Shown here piece by piece: positions 1 through 4,343 of a stretch of 8,916 nucleotides of DNA. Source of the stretch: Bacilli bacterium. GTDB lineage: Bacteria; Bacillota_I; Bacilli_A; ML615J-28; CAG-698. The notes under the pieces are model-generated. The model saw nothing but the letters and a program-made list of their open reading frames with translations, made no database searches and was not told where the DNA came from. The stretch is taken from NCBI GenBank assembly GCA_028691905.1, contig JAQUYJ010000036.1, positions 1-8,916 of the forward strand. The letters are read 5' to 3'. Positions within the stretch are counted from its first letter, which is position 1; the number at the start of each line of letters is the position of its first letter. Position numbers and translations under genes: made by a program.

Positions 1-586
1 CCAAATAATCAATTTCATCGATTAGATTGGTGGAAAGAATAAAAGTGCGGGGATATTTACCCTGGTGCTGATACAAAAAATTGAAAAAATCGTAGCGGTC
101 TTTTAAATCGACGCTTTCCATTGGATTATCGAAGACAGTAATGTTTGCTCGGCTGGCCAATCCTAAAATACCGATTAAAATCGTTTTTTGATTGATTGTC
201 AATTGCTTAAAGGCAGTATGATGTTTAATATTATAGTGCAATAATAACTCATAAGCATAATAAGAGTCCCAATTTGGATAAAAAGAAGCCATCATTTTAA
301 ATATTTGCAATATGTTTGTCTGTCCGGAAAAGCGCATATCACTGGCAATGAAACAAATCTTGTTGATATGGCGGTGATGGTTGCCAAAAGGGAGCCCATC
401 AAGGAAAATCTGGCCTTCTGTAAGCATGATTCGCCCTGTTATTAAGTTTAAAAGTTCATTTTGACCTGAATTGCTTTTTCCCAAAATGGCATACACTTGG
501 TTTTCTAAAAAATTATAGGAGAAATTTTTGATTATTTCTTTTTTTTGCAATATTTTGGAACAATTTTCGCAAACCAATACACTCAT
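1..586 (-). CDS. ABC transporter ATP-binding protein with degenerate catalytic motifs (5' part, cut by window edge)
   Basis: The first 195 residues are visible; the gene continues beyond base 1. The fold reads as an ABC ATPase of the YtrB-like ABC-2 type: motif positions, the FYPNWD stretch (102-107) and the end LSTNLIDEID (184-193) match that group. Yet each nucleotide-handling motif is altered. Walker A reads GKSNSGQN (36-43), with Gln at the lysine position and Asn at the Ser/Thr position. The signature is LTINQ (129-133) instead of LSGGQ. Walker B is ITVFDN (149-154), with Asn replacing the catalytic Glu. The switch His is Asn187. The D-loop SVD (158-160) remains. Such a subunit is expected to bind or hydrolyse ATP poorly and might pair with an active ATPase encoded further left. 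The ATG at 586 follows GAAAGGAG at good spacing. No GntR-type regulator gene precedes it. The family call is firm; the transported substrate is unknown. Confidence 0.85.
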   Translation of the reverse strand, partial: MSVLVCENCSKILQKKEIIKNFSYNFLENQVYAILGKSNSGQNELLNLITGRIMLTEGQIFLDGLPFGNHHRHINKICFIASDMRFSGQTNILQIFKMMASFYPNWDSYYAYELLLHYNIKHHTAFKQLTINQKTILIGILGLASRANITVFDNPMESVDLKDRYDFFNFLYQHQGKYPRTFILSTNLIDEIDYL

Positions 587-620
587 AAATTTCTCCTTTC
601 TAAAACAATATTATAAGTTT

Positions 621-649
621 AATATACACTTTTTGCGAAAAAAAGTCAA
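621..649 (-). promoter_or_regulatory. SigA-type promoter of the ABC ATPase gene
   Basis: Read leftwards, TTGACT (649-644) is followed by a 17-base spacer and TATATT (626-621). This is close to the vegetative consensus and leaves a leader of roughly 28 bases before the ATG at 586. The rest of the 587-818 intergenic stretch shows no gene, only this promoter and a probable terminator. Confidence 0.75.
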
Positions 650-680
650 TACAAATGGGGGGATTGGGCCAGTTGACGGC

Positions 681-730
681 AAGAAAAAAAAGCGATTTTT
701 GACAAAATTTTAATAATTCAAATTCGCTTT
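681..730 (-). terminator. Probable rho-independent terminator downstream of yigZ
   Basis: On the minus strand AAAGCGAATTTG (730-719) can pair with CAAAAATCGCTTT (701-689), giving 7 bp, a small bulge and 4 bp around a 17-base AT-rich loop. A run of eight T, then CTT, follows on that strand (691-681). It lies about 90 bases after the yigZ stop and would keep yigZ transcripts out of the ABC gene. The stem is imperfect, so confidence is moderate. Confidence 0.5.
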
Positions 731-818
731 CTAATGGTGATGGGAGTTGAGGTAACTTATTTATCATGTGATGGGCAAAAAACGATTAAAAAGCAATTTT
801 TAGGCCTTTTTAACGGGG

Positions 819-1451
819 TTATGGTTCGGTTTTGAAAATTGAGTTTATTTTTTGGGTAGAGTCGTCTTTTTTCATGCATTGTACCTGATTGTTTGTCAAT
901 CCTATTATATGGGATTGAATACAGTCAAAATCATTTTCGGGAATGCGAAAACGTAAAACAACAGAATCCAAAAATATTTTTTCGATTAACTGTTGGTTTT
1001 GCATGTAATTTAAAATCATATCAACAAAAGCATAACTTGTGTGAATTTCAAGCTCAACAAAGGTCGTTAAAGGGATTTTTTCAGCAGTTTCCAGTGCTAA
1101 TGCAACCGATGAGCCATAGGCTCGGACCAGACCTTTGGCCCCTAATTTTATTCCGCCGTAATATCTGGTCACAATGGCGATAATATTGGTTAATTTTTGC
1201 CGTTTTAAGACATCATATATGACTACTCCTGCGGTTTGGCTCGGTTCTTTATCATCATTATAGCGAAGCAAAGCCCCATCTTTACCGATAATATAAGCAT
1301 AAGCATGATGAGTAGCATCTTTCATTTTGTTTTGAACGTGAGTCAGAACCATCTGTGCATCTTCCACAGTATCAACGGGGAAAAGGTGACAGATGAAACG
1401 ACTCTTTTTAATTTCCTGCTCACAGGAATGGGAATGTGGAATTACAAACAT
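819..1451 (-). CDS. yigZ: YigZ/IMPACT family protein (UPF0029)
   Basis: A 210-residue protein, the usual length of the bacterial YigZ/YvyE family. The N-terminal IMPACT domain carries KKSRF (15-19), DATHHAYAY (45-53), DDKEPSQTAG (66-75) and TRYYGGIKLGAKGLVRAYG (95-113), the family signature. A C-terminal ferredoxin-like DUF1949-type domain follows (about 130-200). Eukaryotic IMPACT and yeast Yih1 regulate the eIF2 kinase Gcn2; the bacterial role is not settled, and an RNA- or ribosome-linked one is often suggested. An in-frame ATG 15 codons upstream exists, but the start at 1451 sits behind a strong Shine-Dalgarno site and gives the family's normal N-terminus. Several usually conserved glycines are replaced (Lys68, Gln72, Lys106). 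The gene stands alone and is divergent from the nucleotidyltransferase operon. Confidence 0.93.
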   Translation of the reverse strand: MFVIPHSHSCEQEIKKSRFICHLFPVDTVEDAQMVLTHVQNKMKDATHHAYAYIIGKDGALLRYNDDKEPSQTAGVVIYDVLKRQKLTNIIAIVTRYYGGIKLGAKGLVRAYGSSVALALETAEKIPLTTFVELEIHTSYAFVDMILNYMQNQQLIEKIFLDSVVLRFRIPENDFDCIQSHIIGLTNNQVQCMKKDDSTQKINSIFKTEP

Positions 1452-1456
1452 AGTTA

Positions 1457-1466
1457 TCACCCCTTT
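1457..1466 (-). promoter_or_regulatory. Ribosome binding site deciding the yigZ start
   Basis: Read leftwards, AAAGGGGTGA lies five bases before the ATG at 1451. The alternative upstream ATG at 1496 has no comparable site, so the shorter protein is chosen. Confidence 0.75.
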
Positions 1467-1467
1467 C

Positions 1468-1496
1468 ATTATAATAGAAAAATAGGTAAAATCCAA
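1468..1496 (-). promoter_or_regulatory. Possible yigZ promoter
   Basis: Read leftwards, TTGGAT (1496-1491), a 17-base spacer and a perfect TATAAT (1473-1468) are present. The predicted start point would fall near 1461, inside the Shine-Dalgarno site, leaving almost no leader. Either transcription starts very close to the gene or the true promoter lies elsewhere, so this call is weak. Confidence 0.35.
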
Positions 1497-1513
1497 GAAA
1501 AAAAAGAAATATA

Positions 1514-1542
1514 TAGAAATTTTAACTAAACTGTTGTATAAT
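1514..1542 (+). promoter_or_regulatory. Promoter of the nucleotidyltransferase-yhaM operon
   Basis: A perfect -10 TATAAT (1537-1542) sits 17 bases after TAGAAA (1514-1519), which matches the -35 consensus at four of six positions. The predicted start near 1549 leaves a leader of about 28 bases containing the Shine-Dalgarno sequence AAGGTGA (1566-1572). Confidence 0.6.
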
Positions 1543-1576
1543 AATAAAAGAAGGGTACCGATAAGAAGGTGAGATA

Positions 1577-3226
1577 ATGGAAGATTATTTGAACAAAGGC
1601 AAAGAAATTTTAAAAATCTTGATTAGCAACGGCTATGAAGCTTATTTTATTGGCGATGCAGTCCGCAGTATTATTTTAAACATGAGTTACGAGGATATTG
1701 AAATAAACACCAGTGCCACTCCGGACGCCATTAAAGGGATTTTTGAATTTACCAAGGTAGAAGAAGCGGATTCCGGCCTTATTAAACTTGCTTATTATGG
1801 TTACGATTTTTATCTTTCTACCTTTCGTATCGAAGACCATAAAGATAAAAAAGGACCAATGCAAATTCATTATTCCAAAAAATTATTGGATGATTTAGCC
1901 TGCCGTGATTTTACTATCCGTGCAATTGCTATGTCCCACAGCGGTAAACTGACAGATGCTTATGACGGGTATGAGAGTATCCGTAAAAAAATGATTAAAA
2001 CAATCGGAAAACCCAAAACAAGATTTGCAGATGACCCTTTGCGTATGTTACGGGCATTCCGCCTGGTAAGTGAACTAAATTTTAAAATGCAGGCAAATGT
2101 AAGCAGTGCAATTCGTTCCAAAGCAAAATTGTTTGCGAATGTGGAAATGAAAAGAATGATTTCAGAATTAAGAAAAATGGTACAGGGGAAATACTATAAA
2201 AAAGCACTGGATTTGTTGGTATATTCGCGATTATATAAGTATATGACTCCTTTTGACCGTGTTTTAAAGCACCAGAACCGTCGTTTTCAGACATTGACTT
2301 GGGAAGAATTCCTGTTGGCAGCCTGTGTTACGCAGGAAACCATTCCCGACAATATATTGGATTTAGCAGAAAATAAAGACCGCTTCCAAAAATCATTTCA
2401 TTTAACAATGGGAAATCCCAAATCCAATTATTCATCACTGGATTTGTTTGCCAATGGGGAAGAAATCTGTATACTTGCCAACAAAATAAATGCCTTTTTA
2501 AAGAAAACAAAGCGTAAAACCAAAAAGATTATCAAAGCATACAAGGAATTGTTAATTCATCATGTTGATGATTTGGCTTTTAAAGGGGAAGACATCCTCC
2601 AACTGACAAAAGGAGAAAGCGGTCCGTTTTTAATTCAAATATTGGATCAGGTAATCGCTTTGGTTTTAGCTAAGGAATTAGAGAATGATTATGATATCAT
2701 TAAAGTTTTCGTTATCAATCAATTGCGTGAAAAACAGATTAATACGGTTGAAGACCAGATTAATTATGATTATCCGGTCCAGGATGTAGTTGAAAAAAAT
2801 AAGCCGACTGCCATGAATGTGGAACTGGAAACCGTTGAAAAAAATCTGGAATATCAAACCCTTGTGGATGCTAAAAATGAAGAAGAAATGAAACAAAGTC
2901 TGCATCGCCAGGGACAGGTATTAAAAGACTATACCGAACATCGCCTGGATATGTTGGAGCGCCGACTGAATGAACAGGATCAGTTATTAAAGGAAAAAGA
3001 CCGTCGCCTGGCAGAAATGGAACGAATCAACAAGGAACAGCAGATTAAAAATGACATTGAAAAAATGGTTGATCGAAATCTGGAAATGCTGAAGGAAGTC
3101 AATTACCTGGGCAATCCGCAAAAAGATAAAATGGAACTGAGCAAGAAACTGCATCAGGTTTATCTTGACTATATTTTCGGATTGGATGACAAATACGGAC
3201 TGGGAGGAAAGAATGAAAAAGATTAA
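1577..3226 (+). CDS. CCA tRNA nucleotidyltransferase-like protein with C-terminal coiled-coil extension
   Basis: A 549-residue protein; class II CCA-adding enzymes are usually about 400. Residues 15-165 match the nucleotidyltransferase head: GYEAYFIGDAVR (19-30), EDIEINTSATP (39-49), LACRDFTIRAIAM (107-119), and RFADDPLRMLRAFR (149-162). The last keeps Asp153 and Arg156, the nucleotide-recognition pair of class II enzymes. A neck-like helical region follows (about 165-225). Departures: GG becomes GD (26-27), VRD becomes VRS (31), the metal-binding DxD is Asp40-x-Glu42, and RRDFTIN is CRDFTIR (109-115). Residues about 230-390 are helical and poorly recognisable. Residues 435-505 are rich in charged heptads and look like a coiled coil. 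It could be the organism's CCA enzyme, a poly(A)-polymerase-like tailing enzyme, or a partly inactive relative. It is probably cytoplasmic: no signal peptide or membrane segment is seen. It shares its 3' end with yhaM. Confidence 0.75.
   Translation: MEDYLNKGKEILKILISNGYEAYFIGDAVRSIILNMSYEDIEINTSATPDAIKGIFEFTKVEEADSGLIKLAYYGYDFYLSTFRIEDHKDKKGPMQIHYSKKLLDDLACRDFTIRAIAMSHSGKLTDAYDGYESIRKKMIKTIGKPKTRFADDPLRMLRAFRLVSELNFKMQANVSSAIRSKAKLFANVEMKRMISELRKMVQGKYYKKALDLLVYSRLYKYMTPFDRVLKHQNRRFQTLTWEEFLLAACVTQETIPDNILDLAENKDRFQKSFHLTMGNPKSNYSSLDLFANGEEICILANKINAFLKKTKRKTKKIIKAYKELLIHHVDDLAFKGEDILQLTKGESGPFLIQILDQVIALVLAKELENDYDIIKVFVINQLREKQINTVEDQINYDYPVQDVVEKNKPTAMNVELETVEKNLEYQTLVDAKNEEEMKQSLHRQGQVLKDYTEHRLDMLERRLNEQDQLLKEKDRRLAEMERINKEQQIKNDIEKMVDRNLEMLKEVNYLGNPQKDKMELSKKLHQVYLDYIFGLDDKYGLGGKNEKD
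3202..3208 (+). promoter_or_regulatory. Ribosome binding site of yhaM inside the preceding gene
   Basis: GGGAGGA lies four bases before the ATG at 3213, within the last codons of the nucleotidyltransferase-like gene. It selects ATG 3213 over an in-frame TTG at 3165 and suggests translational coupling. Confidence 0.75.
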
Positions 3227-4163
3227 AGATTTTTCACCGGGTGAAGATGCCACTTTAATCTTACGCTTTCATGATGTCCAAATCAAGAAAACCAATTCCA
3301 ATGCTGATTATGCCTCTTTTTTGGCTTTTGATGGTGAAGATACTATTGAAGCAAAAATTTGGGCTTTTCATGAAGAGATTCGTTCGAAGCTGAAAGCGGG
3401 AGAAGTATATGTTGCATCCGGAAAAATGAAAGATTATCAGGGGAAAATGCAATTTAATATTACAGACATTCGCTTGGTCAACGAAGAAGATGATATTGAT
3501 TTGAGTGCGTTTTATGAGTATGCGAAAATAGATGTTCGGAAGTTACAGGATATTATTGAAGATTATGTGAAGAAAATCGACAATGAAAAACTCAAAAATA
3601 TTACGATTGAAGTAATTAAAAAGCATTATAAAAATTTCTTTTTATACCCTGCTGCTGTGAATGTTCATCACAATTATTTCTCGGGACTGGCATATCATAT
3701 TTATTCCATGCTGACATTGAGTGACGCTTTTTTGAAACTGTACTCTTATCTGGATAAAGATTTGGTATATGCGGGAATAATTGTTCACGATATTGGAAAA
3801 ATTATTGAATTGAGTGGCCCCAAAGGAACCGAATACACCAAGGAAGGAAAACTGTTGGGTCACATCAGTATAGGTGCTCATGAAGTATTGGCAATCGGAA
3901 ACAGTTTGGGATATGGGGGGACAGATGAACTGATTACACTGGTTCATATCATTTTATCCCATCATGGGCAAATGGAATATGGCTCTCCCAAAGAACCGAT
4001 TGTTGCAGAAGCTGCATTAATCCATTTTCTTGATCTGACAGATTCCAGAATGGCTTCTCTTGAAAAAGAAATAGAAAAAACAGCCAAGGGAGAGTATACC
4101 AATCCAATCATTGCTTTCGACCGAAGAACATTTTATGTTCCTGATTTCAATAAAAAAGAATAG
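3213..4163 (+). CDS. yhaM: 3'-to-5' exoribonuclease YhaM
   Basis: A 316-residue protein, essentially the length of Bacillus YhaM (314). Residues about 1-95 form the OB-fold nucleic-acid-binding domain. Residues about 150-285 form the HD phosphohydrolase domain, with HHNYFSGLAYH (152-162), the signature VHDIGK (191-196), ELSGP (199-203), LLGHIS (214-219), HIILSHHG (245-252) and Asp274 as likely metal ligands and surroundings. The C-terminus GEYT...FDRRTFYVPDF (293-312) also follows the family. YhaM degrades single-stranded RNA from the 3' end, needing a divalent metal, and trims transcript ends in the cytoplasm. The first 14 bases overlap the upstream gene, so the two are cotranscribed and probably coupled. 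A terminator overlaps its TAG stop, and a foldase-like gene follows, recalling the yhaM-prsA neighbourhood of Bacillus. Confidence 0.95.
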   Translation: MKKIKDFSPGEDATLILRFHDVQIKKTNSNADYASFLAFDGEDTIEAKIWAFHEEIRSKLKAGEVYVASGKMKDYQGKMQFNITDIRLVNEEDDIDLSAFYEYAKIDVRKLQDIIEDYVKKIDNEKLKNITIEVIKKHYKNFFLYPAAVNVHHNYFSGLAYHIYSMLTLSDAFLKLYSYLDKDLVYAGIIVHDIGKIIELSGPKGTEYTKEGKLLGHISIGAHEVLAIGNSLGYGGTDELITLVHIILSHHGQMEYGSPKEPIVAEAALIHFLDLTDSRMASLEKEIEKTAKGEYTNPIIAFDRRTFYVPDFNKKE

Positions 4164-4182
4164 AGGAGACTCTATTCTTTTT
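4153..4182 (+). terminator. Rho-independent terminator after yhaM
   Basis: AAAAAGAATAGAG (4153-4165) pairs perfectly over 13 bp with CTCTATTCTTTTT (4170-4182) around a GAGA tetraloop of the stable GNRA type. The yhaM stop codon lies inside the left arm. The A-run and T-run at the two ends mean it could work in both directions, although no gene approaches from the right on the minus strand. Confidence 0.85.
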
Positions 4183-4231
4183 AAGATAAATCTAAGTCGG
4201 ATTTGATAGAGTATTAATCATTCAAAAAAAG

Positions 4232-4248
4232 TGAAAATATCGTTTTCA
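4232..4248. repeat. Short inverted repeat upstream of the foldase-like gene
   Basis: TGAAAA (4232-4237) and TTTTCA (4243-4248) are separated by TATCG. It lies about 30 bases upstream of the -35 element and could be a regulator site. In such AT-rich DNA it may also be chance. Confidence 0.3.
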
Positions 4249-4264
4249 TTACTTACTAAAAAAA

Positions 4265-4278
4265 AACAAATTTTTGTT
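4265..4278. repeat. Palindrome touching the -35 element of the foldase-like gene
   Basis: AACAAA (4265-4270) and TTTGTT (4273-4278) flank two bases, and the right arm overlaps the first two bases of the -35 element. The position suits a repressor or activator site; no known operator is recognised. Confidence 0.3.
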
Positions 4279-4305
4279 GTAAAAAGAATGAAAAAGTGGT
4301 ATGAT
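4277..4305 (+). promoter_or_regulatory. Promoter of the foldase-like gene
   Basis: TTGTAA (4277-4282), a 17-base spacer and TATGAT (4300-4305) form a good SigA promoter, strengthened by an extended -10 TGG just before it (4297-4299). The leader would be about 30 bases, so this gene is independent of the yhaM operon. Confidence 0.75.
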
Positions 4306-4329
4306 TATATTGTTGACAAAATAGTAATC

Positions 4330-4335
4330 AAGGAG
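4330..4335 (+). promoter_or_regulatory. Ribosome binding site deciding the foldase-like start
   Basis: AAGGAG lies eight bases before ATG 4344. An in-frame GTG at 4335 overlaps the site itself and is therefore not the start. Confidence 0.75.
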
Positions 4336-4343
4336 TGAAGAAA

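Noticed and set aside
528..713. Plus-strand open frame of 61 codons
   Set aside because: It runs antisense to the start and promoter of the ABC gene, has no ribosome binding site and its product is low-complexity.
650..818. A small RNA or short gene in the ABC-yigZ gap
   Set aside because: No promoter followed by a reading frame or stable structure is seen beyond the likely yigZ terminator.
1452..1496. N-terminal extension of yigZ from ATG 1496
   Set aside because: The 15 extra residues are not family-like, no Shine-Dalgarno precedes them, and a strong one precedes ATG 1451.
893..1529. Two plus-strand open frames opposite yigZ
   Set aside because: They are antisense shadows of yigZ; the minus-strand frame has all YigZ motifs.
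3165..3212. N-terminal extension of YhaM from TTG 3165
   Set aside because: ATG 3213 has a strong ribosome binding site and gives the exact family length.
1577..3226. Assigning the symbol cca
   Set aside because: Several signature residues differ and a canonical copy elsewhere cannot be excluded from this window.
4335..4343. GTG 4335 as start of the foldase-like gene
   Set aside because: The codon lies within the Shine-Dalgarno sequence that serves ATG 4344.
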